Shown: piece by piece, positions 1 to 8,371 of the stretch
Numbering within the stretch: the first letter of the stretch is position 1
Layout of the letters: each line of letters begins with the position of its first letter
Source: Mangrovihabitans endophyticus
GTDB lineage: Bacteria; Actinomycetota; Actinomycetes; Mycobacteriales; Micromonosporaceae
Reading direction: 5' to 3'
NCBI RefSeq assembly: GCF_014646155.1
Contig: NZ_BMMX01000003.1
Location: 265,315 to 322,398, forward strand
DNA length: 57,084 nucleotides
Notes under the pieces: model-generated
Database searches by the model: none
Seen by the model: only the letters and a program-made list of their open reading frames with translations
Told to the model about the DNA's origin: nothing
Translations under genes and position numbers: made by a program

Positions 1-1554
1 GGCAGGTCCGTCCGGTATGACGATGGTGTGAGTCCGTCGGTTGCGATTGCCGATGATGGTCTGGTGGTGGAGGTTCACCAGTCGCAGAATCACGACACCC
101 TCTGGAACCACGTTGGCAAGATCAACGGAGATGCCATCGACTTCGGCGACAGCGTCCAATACGACACCGGGATCATCCCATCGGTCGCCGTCACCAGCGA
201 CGCAACGGTGGTGGAGATACACCAGGCCGGCCAGGGTAATTCCGCCGTCTGCTGGTCTCGTGGCACCGGTCACGTCGACGGCGGCGCCATCCATTGGGAC
301 GACGAGAAGAGCATGCGGATCGGCGACGGCGAGTCCCCGGCGATCGCCTGCAACACACGGGTAGCCATGGAGACCCACACAGCGGACAAGAGCCTGTTCA
401 GCACGATCCTCGACCTGCCGGCTTCCCGCGGCGGCTGGCTGGACCTGCACGGCGCGAATTCCTACAGCTATTGCACGTGCAACAACACGAGCGGCCCCGA
501 TCAGCGACACGTCTCCAGTCATGCGCTGAACGTCGAGGCGGAGGCTCCCTATCTCTATGTGGTCCTCAGTCGCAGCATCGACGATGCCGAGTTCCCGGCC
601 GGTGCGAAGATGACCGTCACCGGACCCGACGGAACCAAGTACGACCACGATGCCCAGGACGACAACCAACTCGTGATCATGTCGGGATCGTCGGTGCAGT
701 GCCTCGTTGTCAAGAACCCGGCGGCCGGTGACTGGACCATGTCGATGGACGTTCCCGCGGGCGTGGCCTTCTGGTGCGCGTGCAACACCGTTCCTTCGGC
801 GGACGTCTACCAGACATTGGATTCGACAGCGCAGCTCAACAAACGGTTCATCGCAACCACCACACTCCTGTTCGCCGCCGGTATAGCCCTTCTGGCTGCC
901 GTGGCCTTCCGGCTGCGCAACTCGCCACAACCGGTAGCCGTGGCCGGGTTGACGGCGGCGATGTACGCGGGGCTGGAACCCAGGACCGCGGCCTGGGTGT
1001 CCGGTTTCATGTGGGGCTCGTCCCCGGCGGAGCCACCGCCGATGGGAACTCGGACGTACCACGAATTCATCACGGATCTGGCACGTCAGTTGACTTCCCT
1101 GGCGGATCGTCTGGAGAGGTCGGGATACGGTGCCTTCGACAGTATCCCGGATTATGTGAGGTGGTTCGGGAAAAACTTCTCCGAAGAGGAATACAACGTC
1201 GTACGGGACGCGAACATCCCCGTGGATCGGGTGCTCTTCGTCTACGCCCTCGTCTACTTCGAGGTCAGGCACATGACCGATGCCGAGGAGCAGAACGCCG
1301 TTCGCCACGCGCTGTGGCAGTGCTACCTGAAAAAGGCCTTCGGTGCGGACTTCGCGACGAAGGTCGGTGACGCCCATGAAGTGGCGAGGCCGGGAACCGA
1401 CGAGGACAACCGGGCCGACGAGATCAACAATGTCAAGGGGCAGCAACTGGCCGATCAGGTGACGGCGCCGTACGAGTGTTTCGACGCGGCCCATCAGATG
1501 TGGGAGAAGGGCGAGCTGCAGTCGCGTACCGATCTGGAAGGCGACCCGACCTGA
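1..1554 (+). CDS. Membrane-anchored repeat protein with C-terminal DUF6973-like domain, 5' truncated by window
   Basis: The reading frame is open from the first base, so the gene begins upstream. The visible N-terminal part has at least two copies of a repeat of the form PSVAI...VVEVHQS...G.I.F/W, as in beta-rich secreted repeat proteins. A Cys-containing beta domain follows, then one clear hydrophobic segment (FIATTTLLFAAGIALLAAVA, about base 846-906), then a helical C-terminal domain. That domain carries NAVRHALW, GDAHE and DEINNVKGQQ, the pattern of DUF6973, with conserved His, Glu and Asn residues. I infer an extracellular repeat region, a membrane anchor and a cytoplasmic DUF6973 domain; the order could be inverted. 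The function is unknown. Confidence 0.75.
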   Translation, partial: GRSVRYDDGVSPSVAIADDGLVVEVHQSQNHDTLWNHVGKINGDAIDFGDSVQYDTGIIPSVAVTSDATVVEIHQAGQGNSAVCWSRGTGHVDGGAIHWDDEKSMRIGDGESPAIACNTRVAMETHTADKSLFSTILDLPASRGGWLDLHGANSYSYCTCNNTSGPDQRHVSSHALNVEAEAPYLYVVLSRSIDDAEFPAGAKMTVTGPDGTKYDHDAQDDNQLVIMSGSSVQCLVVKNPAAGDWTMSMDVPAGVAFWCACNTVPSADVYQTLDSTAQLNKRFIATTTLLFAAGIALLAAVAFRLRNSPQPVAVAGLTAAMYAGLEPRTAAWVSGFMWGSSPAEPPPMGTRTYHEFITDLARQLTSLADRLERSGYGAFDSIPDYVRWFGKNFSEEEYNVVRDANIPVDRVLFVYALVYFEVRHMTDAEEQNAVRHALWQCYLKKAFGADFATKVGDAHEVARPGTDEDNRADEINNVKGQQLADQVTAPYECFDAAHQMWEKGELQSRTDLEGDPT

Positions 1555-1653
1555 TTGAGGTCGGTCGGTGGCGGTGCTCAATGCCAGGTCGGCGGCCCCG
1601 CCGATTGGCAGCTCACCTTGTTCCAAGAGCTCGCCGCGGCCCAAGCAGCGCCC

Positions 1654-1690
1654 GAGCCCGGCGTGACGACGGCGACGTCACGCCGGGCTC
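1654..1690. terminator. Bidirectional hairpin between convergent genes
   Basis: Two perfect 14-base inverted arms (GAGCCCGGCGTGAC at 1654-1667 and its complement at 1677-1690) are separated by 9 bases. They lie between the convergent stops at 1554 and 1764. There is no long T tract, which is common for actinomycete terminators. Confidence 0.7.
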
Positions 1691-1763
1691 GACTCAAAGT
1701 CCGTGGACGGGGCGAGGTTCTCCGTCCGTGAACGCGGCTCGGTCCCGCTCACGGCTTCGCGGA

Positions 1764-2759
1764 TCACGTGGCCGTGTGCGGGGGCGACGGTCGCGGGTGC
1801 CGTCGCTCGTCGAGGACGCGTTCCAGCAGGGTCGGCCACGAGGCGATCAAGCCGTCCGCGCCAGTGTCGAGGATCTGGTTGTAGGTTGTCGCATTCTCCG
1901 GGGCGGTGCCGCTGAACCAAACCTGCACGGCGTACCCGTCCGCGTGTGCCCGTGCCACGAACTCGCTGGTGGCGACCGGAATCCCGGCGAACCGCACCGG
2001 TACTTGCAGCACCGAGGTCCCGTCGATCGGCTTGACGCCGGCCAGGAAATAGGCCGTCAGCCCCGCACGTCCCGGAGCCAGTGCGACCGCCGGAGCCAGC
2101 CGGTGAAACTCGGCCAGCGCGTCGTCGTTGAATGAAGTCACCACGATGTCCCTGGTCCGATGCATCCGGTGCACCAGGGCGGCGAGCAGCCGCGCGTTGT
2201 GGAGGAACGACTCGGTGTCCGCATCGGTCGTCCCCTTGATCTCGACGCTGAGCGGCACGTGTCGGAAGGTCGTGAGCACCTCCCGCATGGACGGGACCGC
2301 GAAGTCGTCCGCGCGATATCCGCGAGGCGGTCGCCGGTCGTGGGTGCGGACACCGCGAAGGGTGTAAGCCTCGGCCGGTTGCCCGGGAACTGCGCTCTGC
2401 CCTGGAATGAAGTTGTAGGCAGCGTCCAACGTGTGGACTTGGCGGTAGGTCATGTCGCGGACCAGCCCCGTCCCGTCGGTCGTGCGATCGACGCCGGCGT
2501 CGTGGATCGCCACCAGGACATCATCCGAAGTGGACTCCACATCCATCTCAAGCATGTCGGCGCCCACCGCAACCGCATGCCGGAACGCGTACATGGTGTT
2601 CGAGGGCGCCTCGTTCTCCCCGCCCTGATGTGCTACGTCCCGGGCTTGGTGCCGAGATGCTCCGGAGCGGGCCGACACGGCGGAGCTGTCCGTCGTGACC
2701 GCGATGCCGATCAAGCACATCGAGATTGCCGCGGCGCGCATCAATCCGATGAGGGTCAT
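1764..2759 (-). CDS. Secreted glycerophosphodiester phosphodiesterase
   Basis: A 331-residue protein of the GDPD family, which hydrolyses glycerophosphodiesters to glycerol-3-phosphate and an alcohol. The N-terminus has a hydrophobic signal-like stretch (about residues 7-30). The catalytic motif HQGGENEAPSNT starts at His44, where the usual second residue Arg is Gln. Glu71 and Asp73 of the metal site (LEMDVE) and His86 (AIHDAGVDRTTDGTG) are present. Later landmarks are VEIKG and a terminal GADGLIASWP. Met7 is an alternative start; no strong ribosome site separates the two. It faces the preceding gene across a hairpin. Confidence 0.9.
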   Translation of the reverse strand: MTLIGLMRAAAISMCLIGIAVTTDSSAVSARSGASRHQARDVAHQGGENEAPSNTMYAFRHAVAVGADMLEMDVESTSDDVLVAIHDAGVDRTTDGTGLVRDMTYRQVHTLDAAYNFIPGQSAVPGQPAEAYTLRGVRTHDRRPPRGYRADDFAVPSMREVLTTFRHVPLSVEIKGTTDADTESFLHNARLLAALVHRMHRTRDIVVTSFNDDALAEFHRLAPAVALAPGRAGLTAYFLAGVKPIDGTSVLQVPVRFAGIPVATSEFVARAHADGYAVQVWFSGTAPENATTYNQILDTGADGLIASWPTLLERVLDERRHPRPSPPHTAT

Positions 2760-2869
2760 GCCTGCCCACGTTCCGGAACCGGCGAGACCCGCAGACGGTC
2801 ATTGTCTGAGCGCCAGGAGAAATCCCGGTGAAGGTCGTCGTTCTCCGCGACGCTCAGTCCCCGTCCCCA

Positions 2870-2928
2870 TGAACCTTTTCAACCTGGCATCGATCCCGTC
2901 GGTTTCGCGCCGTTGACCAGCGGCGGCA
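2870..2928 (+). repeat. Dispersed repeat, copy A
   Basis: 59 bases beginning TGAACCTTTTCAACCTGGCA. They match the reverse complement of 54315-54374 with three mismatches and one missing base by my hand alignment. The copies are therefore inverted relative to one another and 51 kb apart. Both are intergenic. Confidence 0.75.
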
Positions 2929-2959
2929 GCGCTGTCCGGAGAGGCTCCGCAGCCGCGGG

Positions 2960-2975
2960 TTGTAACTCGGCTGTA
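2960..2975 (+). promoter_or_regulatory. Promoter-like repeat 1 (TTGTAACTCGGCTGTA)
   Basis: A 16-base sequence repeated exactly at 3209-3224. A TAGG tetramer lies 27 bases after the start of the repeat (2987-2990), exactly as in the second copy. The TTGTAA could serve as a -35-like element. No clear gene follows this first copy before the hairpin at 3090. Confidence 0.45.
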
Positions 2976-3089
2976 CTCCGCCCTCATAGGGTGAGGGCGG
3001 TTGTTGATCGATGCCAAGCTTGGACCCGCGAAATGATTTCGACGATGCGAAGAGACGATGCGAAGACGTGTCGCGCCGGAGGAACGGGG

Positions 3090-3130
3090 GTGCGGGGATG
3101 CAGCCGACAGCGGCGGTCGCATCCCCGCAC
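3090..3130. terminator. Strong hairpin, probable terminator or attenuator
   Basis: Perfect 12-base inverted arms (GTGCGGGGATGC at 3090-3101 and its complement at 3119-3130) enclose a 17-base loop. It lies between the two promoter-like repeats and would end any short transcript from the first. No T tract follows. Confidence 0.5.
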
Positions 3131-3208
3131 GGTGGTGCGGCTCACGCGTTCCCGCGGCCTCGACGAGGTGAACGGGTCGAGCTGGGCGACCTGGCGGGTC
3201 CGCTGGAG

Positions 3209-3224
3209 TTGTAACTCGGCTGTA
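3209..3224 (+). promoter_or_regulatory. Promoter-like repeat 2, upstream of the small secreted peptide
   Basis: An exact second copy of the 16-base element at 2960, again with TAGG at offset 27 (3236-3239). It ends 58 bases before the ATG at 3283, a plausible distance for the promoter of that gene. The nearby SARP regulators could bind such repeats, but that is inference. Confidence 0.5.
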
Positions 3225-3282
3225 TGTGTCGTTCCTAGGCTTGCCGTCGATCCTAGATCCCTCTCGAAGGAGTTCGATCATC

Positions 3283-3510
3283 ATGCGGAGAAACGTCGCT
3301 CGACTGGCCGTGATCGGCGCGCTCGCCACGGGCGTGATCGGGGCGGTGGCTGCGCCGGCTCTCGCCGAGCAGCCATGGACGCGGCACGGCTTCTATCCGA
3401 CCTACGCCGCGTGCTCCATGGACGGGTCGCTCGCGGTCCGGGGCCCGGACTGGAGCGAGTACTCGTGCACCTACGAGGGGGTCAACGGCTACGAGCTCTG
3501 GCTGCGCTGA
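3283..3510 (+). CDS. Small secreted peptide of unknown function
   Basis: 75 residues. The start is set by GAAGGAG at 3266-3272, ten bases before ATG 3283. The N-terminus MRRNVARLAVIGALATG... is a classic Sec signal peptide ending in APALAEQ, so cleavage after ALA is expected. The mature part is about 45 residues, rich in aromatics, with two Cys (ACSMDGS and YSCTYEG) that could pair. Its 3' end overlaps the convergent regulator gene by 22 bases. Small exported actinomycete peptides of this layout are common; I assign no function. Confidence 0.75.
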   Translation: MRRNVARLAVIGALATGVIGAVAAPALAEQPWTRHGFYPTYAACSMDGSLAVRGPDWSEYSCTYEGVNGYELWLR

Positions 3511-5363
3511 CCTTTGACGGTGGCGGTGGCCGGCTTGCGGCCACCGCCACCGGCCGCCATGACGCGCGCGGCGTGCGGATCCTCGGACTCCGCCCGTTCC
3601 CGAGCGAAGATCCGCACCAGTTCGTGGAACCGGTAGCGAGCCGGTCCGCCGTCCTCGGGCACGGTCTCGATGAGCAGGTGGACGTCGGCCAAATTCTCCA
3701 GCGAGGTGGTGACCGGGCCGGTGCCGTCGCCCGTCATGGCCGCCGCGACCGGAACGGTGACGTCCGGCGTGGACAGCAGACTCACGAGCCGCAGCACCCG
3801 CCGATCGGCCGGTTGCAGCGCCGCATAGCCGCTGGCGAACCGCGGCCGTACGGCCAAGTCTCCGACCCGCAGCCGACCGAGCCGCTGTGCCTCGTCGCGC
3901 AGCAGCGAAGCCGTCTGGGGCAGGGGCCGGCGAGGCCGGGCCGCCGCGATCCGCAGGGCAAGCGGCAGCGAACCGCACATCCGGACGATCTCCCGCGCCG
4001 CAGCCCGTTCCACGGTGGCCGGTTCCCGGCCGAGGAAGCCCGCGAACATGGCCATCGCTTGAGGCTCGGCCGGACAGGTGAGATCGAGGAAATCCGCTCC
4101 GTCCAAGGCGGACAGCCGTCGGCGACTGGTTACCAGCACCGCGCAGTCGGCGCTACCGGGCAACAGCGCGCGCATCTGGCTCTCGTCCGCCACGTTGTCC
4201 AGAAGAACGAGGACCCGTCGGCCGGCCAGCCGGCTCCGTAACAGCCCGGCCCGCTCGGCCAGCCCTTCGGGTACGCGTTCGGACGGTACCTCCAGCAGAT
4301 CCAGGAAATGCCGGATCACCTGTGCGGGCGCCGTCGGTTCACGATCATCGCCGTGCAGGTCGGCGTAGAGCTGGCCGTCGCTGTAGTGGGCTCGCACCCG
4401 ATGGGCCAGCGTGACGGCCAGTGCCGTCTTGCCGACCCCGGCCATGCCCGAGACGGCGAGGATCGCAGGAGTGGAGCGCGAAGTGGCGGTGAGAACGCCG
4501 AAGCCCAGCGCGATCTCCGCCGACCGGCCACGGAACTCGGGAATGGCCGGTGGGGTGAGGAACGGCGTTCCCACGGCCCCCGACTCCGGTACGAACACCG
4601 GCTCCAACGCGGGATTGCGCTCCAAGACGGCGCGGTGCAGTTCGGCAAGCTGGGGTCCGGGCTCAATGCCGAGGTGGCTGGTCAGCGCTTGCCGGGCCGA
4701 CCCGAACACGTCGAGCGCCCCCGCAGCGTCCCCGCACCGGTACAGCGCGGTCATCAGCAGCGCGTACGGCCGCTCGCGCAAGGGTTCCGCGCGGATGTGC
4801 CGGCGCAGCGCCGGGACGACCTCGGCGTAGCGGCCGAGTGCCAGCCGGGCCTCGAACGCCTCCTCCATCGCCTGGGCACGCTCCTCCTCCAGATGGGACG
4901 CGTAGGCGCCGAGAACCGGTCCGTCCGAGACCCCTTCAAAAGCCGGCCCGCGCCACAACTCAAGCGCCCGGTCGAGAAATTCGAGGGCGCCATGCGGCGA
5001 CCCGGCCGCCATCTCGGTACGGCCCAGCCGCACCAGGTTGCGGAACTTGTCGATGTCGAGGAGATACTCACCGCCGGTCACCGTCAGCCGATACGCGCCC
5101 GGCTTCGCCAGAATCTGCAGGGACGGCGAATCCCGCCGGATGCTGCGGCGCAGGCCGGCCACATAGGTGCGGACGTTAGCGGTCGCCGATGGCGGCGGTG
5201 AGCTGGCCCAAATCTCCCCGACCAGGTCGTCGATCGGAACCGTACGGTTCGCATGCGCCAGCAGGTATGCCATCAGCACGCGTGGCTTGACCGCCGGGAG
5301 CGGCACCGTGCTCGCGCCCTGCCGGATCTCCAACGGCCCGAGCACGCGGAAGCTGATCGTCAC
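3489..5363 (-). CDS. AfsR-like SARP regulator with NB-ARC domain
   Basis: About 624 residues. Order: winged-helix OmpR-type DNA-binding domain (VLGPLEIRQG to about residue 95), BTAD domain (about 100-245, with LELWRGPAF and LGIEPGPQL), then NB-ARC with P-loop GMAGVGKTA near 306-314, Walker B VLVLLDNV and GSLPLALRIAA. The protein stops shortly after the winged-helix FHELVRIFARERAE and a Gly/Ala/Lys-rich tail, so the TPR sensor of full AfsR proteins is missing. I chose GTG 5363 because GGAGG stands 7 bases upstream; ATG 5378 is the alternative. It is divergent from another SARP, and its 3' end overlaps the small peptide gene. Probably an ATP-controlled transcription activator. Confidence 0.85.
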   Translation of the reverse strand: MTISFRVLGPLEIRQGASTVPLPAVKPRVLMAYLLAHANRTVPIDDLVGEIWASSPPPSATANVRTYVAGLRRSIRRDSPSLQILAKPGAYRLTVTGGEYLLDIDKFRNLVRLGRTEMAAGSPHGALEFLDRALELWRGPAFEGVSDGPVLGAYASHLEEERAQAMEEAFEARLALGRYAEVVPALRRHIRAEPLRERPYALLMTALYRCGDAAGALDVFGSARQALTSHLGIEPGPQLAELHRAVLERNPALEPVFVPESGAVGTPFLTPPAIPEFRGRSAEIALGFGVLTATSRSTPAILAVSGMAGVGKTALAVTLAHRVRAHYSDGQLYADLHGDDREPTAPAQVIRHFLDLLEVPSERVPEGLAERAGLLRSRLAGRRVLVLLDNVADESQMRALLPGSADCAVLVTSRRRLSALDGADFLDLTCPAEPQAMAMFAGFLGREPATVERAAAREIVRMCGSLPLALRIAAARPRRPLPQTASLLRDEAQRLGRLRVGDLAVRPRFASGYAALQPADRRVLRLVSLLSTPDVTVPVAAAMTGDGTGPVTTSLENLADVHLLIETVPEDGGPARYRFHELVRIFARERAESEDPHAARVMAAGGGGRKPATATVKGQRSQSS

Positions 5364-5505
5364 CGTCCTGACCTCCATCGGGGCGGGTGCGTTACCCCGA
5401 GATGATCACCGCGGGCGCTTACCGCAGGCTTACCCGGAGCATCGTCCACACAGGTCAGGTCACCCGGAACCGGGCCTTGACCGCCACCGTCGTACAGTGA
5501 TCTCG

Positions 5506-8304
5506 ATGAGCGCGGAAGCACCTGATCCGGTCGAATTCCGCCTGTTGGGCCCGGTAGGAGTCACGGTCTCGGGTACTCCGGTGCGGCTCGGCGGCGAGCA
5601 GCGGACCGCCCTGTTGACCATGCTGTTGCTGCACCCCAACCGGGTGGTGAGCGCCGAGCGACTCACCGGCCTGCTGTGGGGGCCGCGGTCAGCGCGGACC
5701 GCCCGGTCCGCCCTGCAGGTGCGCGTCTCCCAACTGCGTCGCCGATTGGATGAGGCTGGTGCCGGTGACGACCGGCTCAAGTTCCGGCCGCCCGGCTACC
5801 TGTTGCGAGTCGAGCCGGGTGAACTGGACCAGCACCGTTTCGTCACGCTTGCCGACCGGGGCCGGGAACGGCTCGCCGCAGGTGACGCCGCGGAGGCGGC
5901 TCGCCTGCTGCACGAAGCGCTGGACCTGTTTCAGGGCCTGCCGTTCGAGGATGTGCAGGCTTCGGCTCTGGAGGAGAACCGTACCCGCCTCCTGCGACAC
6001 CGCTTGGCCGTGTTGACCGACCGCATCGACGCCGACCTGCGGTTGGGGCGGCACGCCGCCGTGACGGCGGAGCTGGTGGCATTGGTCGAGGAACACCCCC
6101 TGGATGAGCGGCTGCGCGGCCAGCTCATGCTGGCGTACTACCGGTGCGGCCGCCGGGCTGACGCCCTGGCGAGTTACCGGCAGGCCCGGCAGAAGCTGGT
6201 CGACCAGCTCGGCCTGGAACCGGGCGAGGAGCTGCGCCACCTGCAGCGGGAGATCCTCAACGCGAGCCCCACGCCGCCGCCCGCCGCCGAGCAGGTCTCC
6301 GCCCCGGAACAGTTGCCTGCCGACCAGCCGTTCTTCACCGGGCGGTCGGACAGCATCGACCGGCTGGACGAGCTGATGCCGACCGGGACGGTACGTCCGG
6401 TGCCGGTGGTCATTTCGGCGATCGCCGGCATCGCAGGAGTCGGCAAAACCACCCTGGCCGTCCACTGGGCACACCGGGTGCGCTCGCGCTTCCCCGACGG
6501 GCAGCTCTACGTCAACCTCCGGGGGTTCGAACCGACCGGTTTGGCGGCGACGCCCGGTGATGCTCTGCGGATGCTCCTCGACGGGCTCGGCGTGCCGGCG
6601 CAGCGCATTCCGTACACCGTGGACGCCCAGGCCAACCTGTACCGCAGCATGCTGGTGCGCAAGCGGATGCTGATCCTGCTCGACAATGCCCGCGACGCCG
6701 AACAAGTCCGCCCCCTGCTGCCCGGATCGCCGGGCTGCGTCGCGGTGGTGACCAGCCGCGACCGGCTGACCGGGTTGGTCGCCACGGAGGGCGCCCGGCT
6801 GCTGAGCCTCGACGTGTTCTCCCCGGTGCAGGCTCGCGAGCTGCTGGTCGGCCGAATCGGCGCCGACCGGGCGGCGGCGGAGCCCGAGGCCGCCAACGAG
6901 ATCATCGCGCGCTGCGCGGGGCTGCCGCTCGCGCTGACGGTCGTGGCCGCGCGCGCCGCCGTGGACCCGGGCCTCGCCCTGGTCACCCTCGCCGCCGAGC
7001 TCGGCGACGGCGAACTGAACGCGCTGAACACCGGGGACACGGCCACCGACATCCGCCGGGTCTTCTCCTCGTCGTACCGGACCCTGGGCGACGGCGCGCG
7101 GCGCCTGGCCCGGCTACTCGGCCTGCACCCCGGCCCCGACATCACCATCAGCGCCGCGTCCAGCCTGGCCGGCGCCGCCCCGGATGACGTACGCCGGTGG
7201 TTCGCCGAACTGGTCCAGGCCAGCTTCGTCGCCGAGCCGAGGCCCGGCCGCTTCACCATGCATGATCTGCTGCGGACGTACGCCGCGGAAATGGCCCAGC
7301 AGGACGAGAGCGAGGCGGACCAGCGGGCGGCGGTCGAGCGCGACATCGACCATTACCTGCACAGCGCGTCAGCCGGCGCGCGGGCGATCCTTCCGCACGG
7401 CGACCGGCCCGAGCCGGGTGAACCAAGCGCCGGCGTGCGACCGGTGGCCTTCGACGGCTCGCCGCAGGCGGTGACCTGGTTCGCCGAGGAACTGCCGGTG
7501 CTGCTCGCCGTGCTGCGGGCAGCCGTGGACGCAGGGCACGATCGCCGGGCAGCCGAGCTGGCGTGGACCATGGCGCGCTTCTTCGACCTGCGCAGCCGTT
7601 ACGGCGACATGGCCGACACTCAGAAGGTCGCGCTGGCGGCGGCCCACCGGATCGGCGACCTGCGCCGTCAGGCGAGGGCTCACCGGCTGATCGGCCTCGC
7701 GGCGAGCCGCCAGGCGCTGTACGACGAGGCCCGGGAACACCTCGAACGAGCCCTCACCATGACCGAGACTCTGGGCGACCACACCGCACAAGGGCACACC
7801 CGCATGACGCTCGCCCAGCTCCACGCCCGCACCGGAGTCTTCGACGAGGCGCTGAGACACGCCGGACTGGCGTACGCCGCATTCCTGGCCGGCGACCAGC
7901 GTTACGGCCAGGCCAACGCCCTGAACGCGATCGGCTGGTACCACGCCCGCCTCGGCGACCACGGCCAGGCGCTCACCATCTGCGCCCAGGCGGTGGCCCT
8001 GACGATGGATCTCGGCGACACTCGCGGCGCGGCGTCAGCCTGGGACAGTCAGGGATATGCGCACCATCAGAGGGGCGACTACGGCCAGGCACGCGACTGC
8101 TTCCGGCGGGCTATCGACCTGTACGCCGAGACCGGCGATGCGTATTTCGAGGCCGACACCCTCCTCCACCTCGTCGACACCCTGCAGACCTCGAACCATC
8201 CCGCCGCCGCGGCGGCCAGCGCGAAGCGCGCTCTGAAACTGCTTGAGGCGCTCGGTCATGTCGATGCCGAACGTGCCCGGAAAAAGCTGCGGGAGCTCGG
8301 CTGA
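5506..8304 (+). CDS. Large SARP regulator with NB-ARC and TPR domains
   Basis: 932 residues from ATG 5506 (GTG 5497 also in frame). The order is winged-helix domain (residues 10-100), BTAD (about 105-250), NB-ARC with P-loop GIAGVGKTT at 308-316 and Walker B RMLILLDNA, winged helix ending FTMHDLLRTYAAEMA, then TPR repeats over the last 250 residues (several A..GD...A...YERAL-type helices). This is the full AfsR/SARP architecture, unlike its divergent neighbour. Such proteins activate secondary-metabolite genes, binding heptameric direct repeats near -35. The target is not evident; the 127-base intergenic region is a candidate for self-control. Confidence 0.9.
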   Translation: MSAEAPDPVEFRLLGPVGVTVSGTPVRLGGEQRTALLTMLLLHPNRVVSAERLTGLLWGPRSARTARSALQVRVSQLRRRLDEAGAGDDRLKFRPPGYLLRVEPGELDQHRFVTLADRGRERLAAGDAAEAARLLHEALDLFQGLPFEDVQASALEENRTRLLRHRLAVLTDRIDADLRLGRHAAVTAELVALVEEHPLDERLRGQLMLAYYRCGRRADALASYRQARQKLVDQLGLEPGEELRHLQREILNASPTPPPAAEQVSAPEQLPADQPFFTGRSDSIDRLDELMPTGTVRPVPVVISAIAGIAGVGKTTLAVHWAHRVRSRFPDGQLYVNLRGFEPTGLAATPGDALRMLLDGLGVPAQRIPYTVDAQANLYRSMLVRKRMLILLDNARDAEQVRPLLPGSPGCVAVVTSRDRLTGLVATEGARLLSLDVFSPVQARELLVGRIGADRAAAEPEAANEIIARCAGLPLALTVVAARAAVDPGLALVTLAAELGDGELNALNTGDTATDIRRVFSSSYRTLGDGARRLARLLGLHPGPDITISAASSLAGAAPDDVRRWFAELVQASFVAEPRPGRFTMHDLLRTYAAEMAQQDESEADQRAAVERDIDHYLHSASAGARAILPHGDRPEPGEPSAGVRPVAFDGSPQAVTWFAEELPVLLAVLRAAVDAGHDRRAAELAWTMARFFDLRSRYGDMADTQKVALAAAHRIGDLRRQARAHRLIGLAASRQALYDEAREHLERALTMTETLGDHTAQGHTRMTLAQLHARTGVFDEALRHAGLAYAAFLAGDQRYGQANALNAIGWYHARLGDHGQALTICAQAVALTMDLGDTRGAASAWDSQGYAHHQRGDYGQARDCFRRAIDLYAETGDAYFEADTLLHLVDTLQTSNHPAAAAASAKRALKLLEALGHVDAERARKKLRELG

Positions 8305-8371
8305 CCCGCAACCCACCCGATGGTCTGGCGGGCGCCCGCCGGCCATGGAGAGCGGCCGGTGGGCCGGCCCG

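Larger units (their letters stand above)
2760..3282. other. Non-coding stretch with repeats and a hairpin
   Basis: I see no convincing gene here. It holds one copy of a dispersed repeat (2870-2928), two copies of a 16-base promoter-like repeat (2960 and 3209) and a strong hairpin (3090-3130). A 67-codon frame from ATG 3011 exists, but its composition is not protein-like. Confidence 0.6.

Noticed and set aside
2799..3329. A 176-codon minus-strand frame
   Set aside because: It crosses repeats, a hairpin and the start of the secreted peptide, and has no protein-like character; its TDGIDARLK block is only the translated dispersed repeat.
2913..4241. A 442-codon plus-strand frame
   Set aside because: It is mostly antisense to the AfsR-like regulator.
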